This document shows, piece after piece, positions 48,516-59,900 of a DNA stretch of 64,000 nucleotides. Below the pieces are notes generated by a model. That model saw only the letters and a program-made list of their open reading frames with translations. It had not been told where the DNA came from and ran no database searches. The DNA is taken from assembly GCF_016808335.1 (NCBI RefSeq), contig NC_053153.1:12721033-12785032 (forward strand). The letters are read 5' to 3'. Every line of letters starts with the position of its first letter. The first letter of the stretch is position 1. This DNA comes from Panicum virgatum (Eukaryota; Streptophyta; Magnoliopsida; Poales; Poaceae). The position numbers were made by a program, and so were the translations under genes.

Positions 48516-51293
48516 TCACAATATCTTCCTAGCCTTTAGGTATGAGTACATGAGGAAAAATCCAGCTAGTGCTCCAACTACTATTCCACCAGTCGTCGCC
48601 CAAAATGCCCACTGCTCGAAAACAAACTAATTGTCAACGACTGGAGAGGTATGCTATATTGACATGGCTAGGTACATGGCATAGAAGCAGAAAAAAGATC
48701 AGGAATGCAGGGTTATACCGCGTTCGTCTCGAGGTATGATTTAAGATTCATGCCAAATATTCCTACAGAAGAAATACCAGGGCATTACTCTAAGAGTGGT
48801 GCAGCAAATAAACCTGAGAAATAACATAAGATGAAACATAACTTACAAAACAAAAGTTAAGTTTCCTATACCTGCAACTAATGCTCCTACTGCAACACAA
48901 AACGTTCCTACTTGAAGCAGCAGCTCCACTCTACTTACTTCGAGTCGCCGGGAACTGCAAGATTTTTCCAAGGCAATGGTAAGCAAAAACTTAATCCATT
49001 GCATACTGAAATTTAGAGAACTCTGCTAATTCCATTTCTCATGACAGAATTAGCAGTATTTCATAATTACTGATTGTAGGATGCAGGATTCAGGAAACAA
49101 CCATGAAACAGCAGAAATAGTTGAGAGATGGCAAGTAACATGCAATTTTTCTTTCTTGACTTTTGAGGCATGTAGATAATAAGTTACTGTCCTATTTTGA
49201 GTGACTTCTTTATATATATTCATACTAATTCAAGTTGAGCATGCTTTAACATACAAACCTGGACAACTTCAATCCAGAAAAAGAAAAAAAAGGGCCGTAA
49301 TCAGTAATTCAGAAAAAAATAAATGAAGGAAAAAATTATCGGGTTTTATGTGCCCTGGTTGAAGCAATAAATATACTAATTTATTGGCCATGTGGCAGAA
49401 GCTGGTTTGTTTATATTCGAAGTTGTATATCTTTGAATTTTTATTGGTGTATTTAATTTAAATATTTCCAACTCTATAGGGCAGAGAAAAATCCACACAA
49501 TTGCATATATCATCAATTATAGTTTAGTAACAGATGCATTAGTGAGAGAGAACATGCAGCATTTCTTAGAGCTTGGGTGGTGAGAATGGACAGACTCACA
49601 GACCTCAAGTTCACAGCAATTGAGTCTTCCATTTCTCTTGCAGAATCCAGAAGTCTCTCTGCTTGACCATGGCACGATTCACAACTGAAAGAATGCACAA
49701 TGATATCACACCATAGCCACCAAGAAAAAACAAGAAAGCAGAAAACCTAGTGTTTGCTGGGATGAGAAGAATACCTTTGAAGATAATTTTCCAATAACAT
49801 TTCAATTTCTTCCTCTTCCTCTGTTGAAGCCAAAAAGGTCACAAATAAATCAAGTAAAAGTCAATCTGCTTCCTATGAATTGTAGATCACAAGTCATAAA
49901 GGAGTGCTAGATAAACCCAATCTCCCAGTTGAATAAAATTATAATCCTCTCCAATTTTTATTCAAGTTGCCTCTTCCTTTTCGCTAAAATTACTTCTTAA
50001 TAAACCATTACATGGTACTTGTACTTTGACATCTAAAATCGCATCCTTATGTGTAACGTATGTGATGCATAAATACATAAATAGCAGAGTTACATAGACT
50101 AAGCTGTGCAAATCCTTGATTTGTTTGCACATATCAGAGTGTTTAAATAGGAAATAAGCTTTTCTAATGACATTTCATTGATTGACAGATTAAGTATCCA
50201 GCTTAGGATGAAAAGTCACAATGATAAATAAAGCTGTACCTTCAGCAATCTGCTTATCTAAAGGAACAGAGCACTCCATGTGATCATCCAATCTATCAAG
50301 TGTGCAATTTCTCCCCATTATGCATATTCGGCGGATTTCATGCGGATCTTCCAGGAGGTCAATGAGCATTTGTTTGAGGTCACCTGCTCGTGAACCCAGC
50401 TCAACCTTGACACATCAATACATTCATAAAATCATAATCAAGCTTGAAAAATAGACATAAAAATGATACCAAGGTGCAGTTTTATACCAATGCTTGTTTA
50501 CTTAGACGAAGCTGCTCCAAGACATCAGCGGTCAACCGATTTGGTAGAACTTCAAGCAATGCAGCCACCTGAGATGCAAACCCAAAGAAATGTTTGGTCA
50601 ACAAAGGTTTAAGTGCTCGACAAACATAGGATTGAACAAAAATGCCAAAAAAAAATGGTTGCATAGAAACCACCAATATATGAGGAGCAGCTCATACACT
50701 TTATTTCACAGAAGTGAAATAAACTACTACGGTAGTAAACTACCTAGATCAACAGATTGGAAATGCAGAGTAAACTTAGTAGGGCTCTTCACTACTGTAT
50801 TTCATGAAAAAGGAGCAGAGTCAAGAGCTGATGACAAATTAATGGGTTATGCTTTTTGAAAGTGGCAAAGTGCTGCGATGAGCATTTGGCACAGCATGTC
50901 CAGTCTCAGATCTGTTCAGAACCAAGAGAATATTCTCAGCTCTATAACTAGTCACTTTGTAGCCCAAACTGGGAGTAAATAATTTCTTATTCCGTGTACC
51001 GGTTGATGTATCTGAAGATCGAACCTCTGATTAGTTCAGATAGGAAATGTGTTATAGGAAAGAGAGGGACAGTGAATTTGCAGTTGAGCTTTTGAAAGGA
51101 ATACAAGAGATGGAAATAAGTGAAAGCATTGCTTTTTGAATGCCACTGTATGTACTTTGAATGCTGTCTAAATTGAAATTCAAAGAAATAACACCATAAC
51201 ATTTGAAGTCATTGACTGAGAAATTTTTACTGATGGTGCTTCAATCAAATATGCAGAAAAGATAATCAACATCGTCATATACAGTTTTGTACA

Positions 51294-51338
<45 letters not shown>

Positions 51339-53989
51339 GTATATGACATAAATAGCTCAAGGAGGCATAGACTTATGTGGCGCTTACACTAGGCTCAATC
51401 TTCATTAGTCTCTGCTCCAGTCTTAGTATTCTAGAAAGAAGTGCAGCTTCAACAACCTAAACGCAAGAAAATCAAAATGATACATCAGTTCATATCTCCA
51501 ATATTTGGCACACTGACACTTCCAATTTGCTTGAAAATGAAAGCATGCCGCAATTTTTTGATGCTGATGAAATACTATAAAATACCGGACTGCTAGAAAG
51601 ATATAGAAGATGCCGAAATATCATTCTCAACCATATTCAGATGGAGTTCTGGTATGCATATCTATGTGTACAGTAGGGCACTTGGGCCATGGGCCTAATG
51701 GGCTAAATATAGAGTGTACAACTATATATTTACTACACTTGACAAGGACTACCTTTATTTTAAACAAAATTTAATGTAGCATCAATTAAGATCAGCCAAG
51801 ATAAAATACAACCATTGATTAGTGTACAAGGGATTATGCTTGTACAATTATTCAATATTCTTAAAATCAGACTAAAGACACTGGAAAATCTTGCCTGAAT
51901 AATTAACATGGATGCTGATGCAAATCTATTAATTTTCACAAGAAGCACTTATTGATGTCCTACTTTGTTAGTTTGTTTATCTACTGGAAGTACAATACAG
52001 ATGTAAACAGAAATATGCACCCGTCTTAACAATCCCTGAATCCTATGTCACCTAAATTAGCACACTACTTTTGATGGGAGACTGAGAAGAAAATGCTTTT
52101 ACGTAGCAGCATATCAGTATATCAACAACTGCAAGGATTACTGTATAGATCAATTACCTCAAGCTGAAAAGGCATTGCGGGCCCACCATTGATGTTTCTT
52201 GGATTTAACCTAGGCAGTAATAGCTCTAAAAAGGCCTTCCCTCCTGGACTACTCAAGTTACAAAAAATAAAATCAATAAGTTTATAAAGAGATAGATGGT
52301 AAATTTTGAAAGAAAGGAAGTAACTTGTTATTATTAAAGTTGACAACTGACCTGTTATAGTTAAATATAAGAACACGCTCGTACATAGCAATTGCTCGCA
52401 AGGAGCCAAGATTGATTAAAATAGCTTGTTCACGTACCTGTAATAAATGATGAAACATGATTTTTCACATGCTATAGAAAGAATGGTGTTTAGGAGGGAT
52501 ATGAATAACAGTGCAAGGATACAACAGAAACAACACCAAAATACAAAATAAGGAAAGAATAACATCCAAATTAAAATGCTTAATACATGAGTTTACAAAA
52601 TGAAAGGGAACAGAAATATTCCAGATGTAAATCTACAGTAAATTTTCTCAATACTTAACTCAATATATCATGAAAATTACTACAACAGTTAGGCAAACAC
52701 AATCTAAGCAGAAAAGTAAGACAAATGGTATGATTGCCCTTTACAAATGCAAGTATTTGTGCATTTCTTGATCTACTACAAAAAGTGAAACAATTGAGTA
52801 GCTCGGACAAAACAAATGCAGTGAAGACAAAACAGTTATATTGCCTTTCAGACTAGTATACACATCATGGTAATACTCATAATCAATACAACTGAAACAT
52901 GTAGCATAGCGTGAACAAAGGAAAGTCTACATAGGTATGTGTTGATTGTGCCTATTACCAGCAGGGAAGGCATTGAATTCATTAACCATAGTGATGGGTC
53001 AACGCTTCGGGTATCACGTAAACGGAGCCCTAGCAGGGCAAAAGTTGAAAATCAGAAGATATCCTTCTTTCATGTGCTTGTAAATCACAAGATAGATAGT
53101 AAATCACACGAACTGAGCATTTCAGCTAAAGGTGGTACAAAATGAAGTTGATGTAGGGGGTTGCTTGAGAAACACGTTCCTTTTACATACCACTAGATTT
53201 CAGTAGCTGCCGCCGGCTTATTTTTTTGGTGGACATCCTCCCAGTAGATCTCACTTCTATCACCTGGGTAAAGTTCAATTTCCAGAGAAAGGTTAATGAC
53301 TATGTATTTTGCAGGGATGTGAATCCCGAGATCTGTAATGTGCATATCACAATTCGACATAAAGCCAACCTACATTTACACACAAATGTCACAGAGCAAA
53401 CATGATGACAATTGATTTGAGCAAAAAGGTAAACGAGCACGTATGCTTTATTTACATTCGGATACGCAGTACTGAGATGATGGATGTTGAGTTGTTGACT
53501 GGCAAGCAACAATGCAATATGAAACACCGTGTGATGTGAACAATTCAGCAAGAAGCCATTTCAGGTTCGAGGCTTTGCTTACTGGACGCCTACCTCATAC
53601 ACGGGCTCCTTGATGCCAAGCGAGATGTAATCCGCGGCGAACCGCCCCGAGCCCCTGGACGCGTCCTCCCTTGCCCCACCACCATCACCACTTCCTCCCC
53701 CATCCTCCTCGCCTTCCCTCCTCACCTCCACCTCCACCTCCTCTTCGTCCTCCTCCACCACCTCCTCCTTGGCCAGGGCCCACCCGTCCTTCCCCTCCGC
53801 GGCCCGCGGCGGCGCCAGAATCGGCAGCGGCAGGAGCCCTCCCTTCCTCACGCTCGAGAGCGCTGGAGGCAGCCTCGGCAGGCGGTAGCGCAGGCATGCT
53901 CCTGCGCCGGCGCCGGGCGGCTGCAGGAGCGGCAGCGGGAGGAGGAGGAGGCCGGCCTGCGACGACGCGGACAGCGGCACGGACGCCAT
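48516..53989 (-). CDS. Chloroplast MRS2/CorA-type magnesium transporter (MGT10/MRS2-11 class)
   Basis: Thirteen exons (53594-53989, 53191-53263, 52959-53029, 52352-52437, 52158-52248, 51388-51456, 50488-50568, 50240-50405, 49775-49820, 49604-49684, 48872-48954, 48719-48762, 48516-48611) sum to an unbroken 460-residue frame. It forms the Mg2+ channel of the chloroplast envelope. The first 60 or so residues look like a transit peptide, followed by a long acidic EEDEEEVEVEV tract. The CorA soluble funnel follows, with LGSLRAIAM, RLEQRLMKIEP, LLEVLPNRLT and CIMGRNCTLDR. The signature GMN is at residues 418-420, at the end of transmembrane helix 1 (VGTFCVAVGALVAGIF). Helix 2 (ATTGGIVVGALAGFFLMY) is followed by a short tail. 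All splice sites are GT-AG. Intron 6 carries a (GA)n microsatellite. The gene reads away from RMI2's 3' end. Confidence 0.95.
51297..51336. repeat. (GA)n microsatellite
   Basis: About 19 uninterrupted GA units inside an intron of the MRS2 gene, between the exons at 51388-51456 and 50488-50568. Likely length-polymorphic. Confidence 0.95.
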
Positions 53990-54823
53990 GGCGGGCGCAT
54001 CAACCGCGGGATCACGCGCTGTGCAAGCTCCTCCCCGATGCTTTACAGCTTTGGTAATGGCTATTTTCCGGCTCGAAGGCGACGGAGCGAGCGAAGCGGG
54101 AAGACGCTATCCGAACCAGTGGTTGAGCTCGTGGCTGCGCGGGCTCCTGGCTGGGGCGATCTGAACCGTCCGATCACCGACCAACGGTCTCGGATGCTGT
54201 ATTCACGTGGCGGGGTTGGCGTTGGCTGGTTGGTCCCGGTGCGCGAGCGAGCGACAAGTGCGTGGTTGGCGACTTGGCGGCGTGCCCTCTTCTCCGGGCC
54301 ATGGCTCGTGTCGCTCGCACGCGGACACTGGCGTCAGCGTCAGCCCGCCTCTATGTTCAGCTTGTCACGCAGCGTGACGTGTCCGCGAGTAGAGACACCG
54401 GCGCCTGCTGGGAGGGAGCCTGGGACTAGAATGTTCCTAGACCATGCCGATCCCAAATTACAGTCGTGTAGGAGACGAGATCATGCAAAGATTCATTTTT
54501 CAGAGGTTGGATTCACTTCCCAAATATTTCATAGGGCTAGTTTGGGTAAACCATTCCTCTTGTGGATTGAAGGTGATCGTCTGATCGAGGGAAAAACGAG
54601 CTCCCCCAGTTCTCTCCAATCCACAAATACCAATTGATGGCCATAGGGCCCCAAACACATGACCATGGATATTGCACATTTTTAGTACCAGGAAAGAGAA
54701 GGATGGCATTAGCCACAACCTACAAGCCAGTACCCTCGTCCCTCGGCATGATTGAAAAATATTTCTAAAAGTTTTAAGGTCTACAACTACTGCTACAGCT
54801 ACTAGAGATCAAAGGGCCGGTGC
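53990..54823. other. MRS2 promoter and RMI2 3' spacer
   Basis: The GC-rich part next to 53989 is the likely MRS2 promoter/5' UTR. The remainder is the RMI2 3' flank. No other coding feature can be supported. Confidence 0.45.
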
Positions 54824-56607
54824 TCATGAAGGGGGACTAGCAACCGAGAATGGCAGGTAGAACAAGTTGTACGCCTCAGCTACTTCCATGTACCACATTG
54901 CTTCACGGTCCGGCTGGTCAGAGAGGTCGACCATCTTATGCACCTGCACCAAGCAAGTTCGCATATCATTATTGATCGATTAAAAATAAGAGGCTGCTTT
55001 GGAGATAAAGATTGTATTATTATCGGAAGTTGGAGTTGGCAACTTCCCTCATAAGATCCACCAGAACAATCAATACGTGGATCTAAACAAGCATGTGAAA
55101 CATTACATGTCAAAACATAATGCAACGATGTAATGTTTACAGGTATTACTATTTATTTTCCTTTTTTACTAAATTGATTGAAGGAATTCTTATAACCTGT
55201 TTAGCCAAAAACGAATTTAGAACTTAGAAGTGACTTGTTATATGAAGATCTATGGAAAGAAAACCGACATCACCCTGAACATAGTCAGGTTAGATGCTAA
55301 ACAGCTCCCACATCCCACCCACTGAAACTAATAAACTTTTAGTACTTCAGCTGTCATATCTTAGCATATTGTGCGATAGCCGATAGGCTCAACCAAAGAG
55401 GAGCAAATTACATCCTACTGTTTCTTATTTCCTCTTTCAATGAAGCATCAGCTAGGCTTAATAAGGCAGGCGTTTGCTGAACTGAATTTTTTGAATCATT
55501 CAAAATGAAAAAAATGCAATCACATTGAACAATAAAGAGGTCGAACAGAGAACTTCCTATTCCCAGTAAATTTATGGAAAAAGGGCATGCAAGAAGACAG
55601 ACAGAGATGAGAGCGTGAGGGAGGGAGATGGCACCTTGATAGCTGGATAATTGTCCTTAGACTGTTCTGCAATGTAGGCCCCGATAACCATTACATACAT
55701 CCCTACAATACAAGATAGGTTATCAACCAGCATAAATAAAACAATTAATCCAGAAAACAACATAACAAGGATACAATGCAAATGTAATGACATCTGTGTA
55801 AACACTAAACAGTCACTTTTAAAGATAATTAAGAAAATGACGCATAGAGTAGCTGGTAGTCTATATGTTGCACTGGAAGTGAATGGCTGTGGGTGTGAGT
55901 TATGCAGCAGCATTGGTGTGGCAGATGCACAGTCAAACATGACACCAAGTCACATTAAGCTAATTGTAAAGATCCTATAATCTAAAGAATTCATTTGCAA
56001 ACTATTCAGTTTATGGTAGGGGGTAGTGATGGTGGCCATTAATTGGGTCACTTTGCAGTTGTTCTAAGCTCGTAGGTTTTCCATGGTTGTTACAAATAAT
56101 AGAGCTCACATAACTAATAGAATTGAATAATCAATCGACGATGGGAGAGTTATATATGCAACTCATGATTTGCCACAACTCACAAGTTATTTTTCACACA
56201 ACATTCAGGATACTGAGAAGGCAAGATGACAAGTTTTTTTTTTTTTGACAAACCCGTGTATTACCTGCCAGCCGCCGTCGGCCCTCGGCTTCTTTGGGCA
56301 AGACGAAGAGCTCGGCGACGCAGGAGCCATCATCCAGCACAAGACGCCCTTCGCCGGATTCGTTGTAGTTCGCCGACAGGAGCACACCCTGCCTGCCGCT
56401 GCAAGTCGTCAGGGCTCCGGCCAAGGAAATGGGGGAAAGAGAGGGAAGGCGGGAGGGGCGGGCTAACTTGGGGACCTGCATCCAGGCGCGCTGGAAGCGG
56501 ATGCCGAACAGCATCTGCGCGGGGGAGGAGCCCTCCGAGGACGGCGCCTCGGTGGAGCCGGCGAGCTGGGAGCCGAAGATCTTCAGCGCCGCGAGCGTGT
56601 AGTCCAT
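54824..56607 (-). CDS. RMI2: RMI2, RecQ-mediated genome instability protein 2 homologue
   Basis: Four exons (56476-56607, 56265-56388, 55635-55702, 54824-54943) give 147 residues, the normal size. RMI2 is a small OB-fold subunit of the RecQ helicase-TOP3A-RMI1 (BTR/RTR) complex, which dissolves double Holliday junctions in the nucleus. Recognisable parts are the start MDYTLAALKIFGSQL, the strand region RFQRAWMQ/GVLLSANY and RLVLDDGSCVAELFVLP in the OB core, then MYVMVIGAY and the C-terminal helix WYMEVAEAYNLFYLPF. The exon 2 donor is followed by a T-run on the opposite strand (56234-56246). An upstream in-frame ATG at 56661 exists, but conservation begins at 56607. It is head-to-head with the SAAL1-like gene. 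Confidence 0.92.
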
Positions 56608-56979
56608 GGCGACCGGAGCAGGCCGCGCCGCCGCTGGCAGAGAGATTGGGGCGTCTTGCAAGCAGTTTCGAACTCGCTGGGCGCTGGTATTATTAAGTTC
56701 GTAAATGGGCTGGGCCGCGCTCTCTACAAAAACTGGCCATTTTCTCTACCGGGCCGGGCTAGACCAGCCCGTGACGAGATGGGCTGAAAGCTGAAGCCCG
56801 GGTCAAGTGGTTGCGCATCTGGACCCAAACTCACCTGCGGCGTCTTGCGGTCCCACCCCTACAGGCGCCTCCAAACTCGAAAAGCGTATTTGCAGTTGGA
56901 GCTCCTCGCCTCCTCGGTTCCACCTCGCCGCCTCGCCGGCGAATCCTCGAGTTCGCGAACCTCCGCGGGCCAAGCTGCA
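56608..56979. promoter_or_regulatory. Head-to-head promoter between RMI2 and the SAAL1-like gene
   Basis: Only 372 bp separate the two ATG codons, so both 5' UTRs and core promoters must fit here. GGGCCGGGCT and TGGGCTGGGCCGC-type motifs near 56707-56760 resemble site II/TCP-type GGGCC elements common in promoters of plant DNA-metabolism and ribosomal genes. No TATA box is evident for either gene. Confidence 0.6.
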
Positions 56980-59900
56980 ATGTCGCCGGGCGCTCCGCAA
57001 GAGGGTGCCCTCGGGGAAGGCGAATCGGCGCGTGACGAAGTGCTCCAGCCACAGCAAGAACGGGAAGCAGCGGGGGAGCAGGAAGAGGATGACGGCGTCG
57101 AGGTGGAGGAGGAGGAGGAGACCCCTACGCACCTTCCGTTCGCGCCCTCTTCCGAGGTGCGTGCCTCCTTTTCCTCTCTTGCTCAGGTCCTGCTGCTATG
57201 GAGGCACGAGTGTCGGCTCGGGAGGGCATTCCGTCGAGCAGTTGGTGACTGCCGTGTGGCCAGCGGCTATGGCGGCTTTTTATTAGCTGACTTGTTACAA
57301 AGATTTTTTTTGCCTTCTGCTGTTCTACGGACGCTTGTTCTCCTTGTGATGACTTGCAGCTGCTCGATGATGTGACAACAGTTGATCCCAGCTACACCAT
57401 CTCTCTTATACGGCAGCTATTACCACAGGGTTCAATTGTGGCGAAAGAGTTCAGGTAAGCGTTGTGTTCCCAAATTGGAGGTATATGTTAGGAACTGGCT
57501 AACAAGATGATTGTATTAAATCCTTTTTATACCCAATAAACAGTGCTAAGCAAGGTGACCCAGAAGAGAAAGGTGAAAATTCTGAGAATGGGGAATCAGC
57601 ACAACTTGAGAGTAAGGATCCATGGGAAGAGTGTGGTTGCATTCTGTGGGACCTTGCAGCTAGTAAACCTCAAGCAGAACTGATGGTATACTTCATCAGT
57701 ATATTTCTACTATTATATGTTTGCTCTGTAGATTGTTGTGCTATGCAGAGCTTGTTATCATCAGTATATTTCTACTATTATACAAGTAATGACTCTTCTC
57801 CTGTGGTGGGGTGCGGGGATTGTTTTAATTTGTAATGCTGTTAGCCAAGTTCAGCTAGGCGGCGCCTAGACGGCGACTAGGCGCGACTAACCGGTAGTCG
57901 AGGGGGTTCCGCCTCGCCTATGGGGGTAGGCGGACCCCTAGGCGGGCGGAGGTCGCCGGTGAGGTCGGACGGCGGGCGCGGGCGGCGGCGGGCTCGGACT
58001 GAGGGAGAGAGATGCGGGAGAGGAACTGGCGGCGGGGACGCGGGCGCATGGGTGCGGCGGCGGGGACGTGGGCGCAGGGATGCGGCGGCGCGAGCGCTGG
58101 GATGTGGCGGCGCGGGATGCGGCGCGGGCGCAGGGAGCGGAAGTGGCGGCGTGCGGGAGAGGATGCGGAAGAGAGATGCAAGTTGGGCCTTTAAATGGGC
58201 CTTTTCCCCATTCTTCTCATTTCATGAGCACTGATCTTCTATTTTTTTTCTTTTGTTTTAAGTATTTGTGCATGTATTCTGCTAAAAAAAGTATTTGTAC
58301 ATGTATTAATCACCGCCTAGAAAAACGCCTAGGAACGCCTAGGCGCGATTAATCCCGCTTAGGCGCTAGGCAGTGGGTCAGCGCCTAGAATCCGCCTAGC
58401 GCCTAGCTGAACTTGGGCTGTTAGATTGATAAGGAAAAGAATAGAGAAAGAAAAAAGAAAATTTACCCGAATGCTATTATGTCAGCCATTTTTTTTTTCT
58501 TTTGCTTCCCCAAGGAACGGATTGAGGTAGGATCATGTTAACCGTCGCGCTCATTACTCTTTACTGGATGCAGGTCAGATCCTTGGGTGGAAGTTCACGT
58601 TGAGTCCATCTGTTTTACAAATTTATGGTGATAGATCTACAATATTCCATTGAATTAGTTTTTGAATCCACAGTATGGCACTAGATGTGATTGTTAAAAC
58701 CTCAACATAAAGTTTATTAATGATGCTCCTTGATACATTGAACTTTTTGGTTCATATCTAAGCTTTCTTGAATTTGTTGCACTTTTTTGTTACTATGAGG
58801 ATTCATGCTGTATAGGTTTCTCAGGTGGATCTAGTGCTGCTAACAATGCAGATTCTAATTCTTGTAGATGAACAATCTTGTACTTGAAGTGCTGTTGGCA
58901 AACCTCCATGTAACTCAATCTCCTAGAGTGAAGGTGAAACAACACTTACCTTTTACCCTTGCCCACACTGCCCAATTTCTAATGGCCATATCTTAGCATT
59001 TTTATTTGTTATTTTTTCTCTACCTGTACAGGAAATTTGCATTGGAATCATGGGGAACTTAGCGTGTCATGAATCTCTAGTTGATGCAATTAGCATGCAA
59101 AATGGTTTGATTACTACGGTTGTGGATCAGCTATTCCTAGATGACTCTGCTTGCCTTTCTGAAACATTCAGGTCAGGTTTTCATGAGTATGGAGGTTATA
59201 CTAATTATAGTAATCATGTAGTGCTTTCTTAGTATCTTATTTGCTAAAATAAAACTTGCCCTCTGTTAATTGATTCCCTTCTCCCTTATTGAGCCCTTCC
59301 AACTCTATGAATTGTCTGCAGTGCCAACATTGTTCTAACACTTTAAGGTTTGTCATCTTGAAACATAATTTGTGAAAGAGATTTAGCATCTAAGCAGAAC
59401 CATTATTCTCATATAAATCTACCCATAGTAGAAACACACTAAATGCGGAGAATGAGATTCCTGCCAAAAGTTACTGGCCTTTTCTGCTCCTTTTCACCCC
59501 ATGTACTTGTGCTGTCCCCTTTGCTTTGATTGATTTTATGTTGTTTTTGTGTAGCCTGGCAAGTAAATGTGAGCTAGAACAAGAGTTCCTCATCAAAAGT
59601 TTGTCATGCTATAGACATAGTTGATATAATCTTTTTGTACAACAGGTTTTTAGCTGCTGTTCTTCGTAGCAGTGCATCTGTTTCTTGGGCTGAAGCTCTT
59701 TTACCTGATGAAATTCTTTCACGTGTTCTTTGGATCGTTGGAAACACACTGAATTCTACATTACTCGAGAAGGTACAATACTGAATCCATATACATAGTC
59801 TGCCTGTGACTAATCAGTCAATTTAATCTTAAAAGTTTTAGTAACACATTCATTTTACTTAAACATTCTTATATATGACACACATTCCTTTTAATATTTT

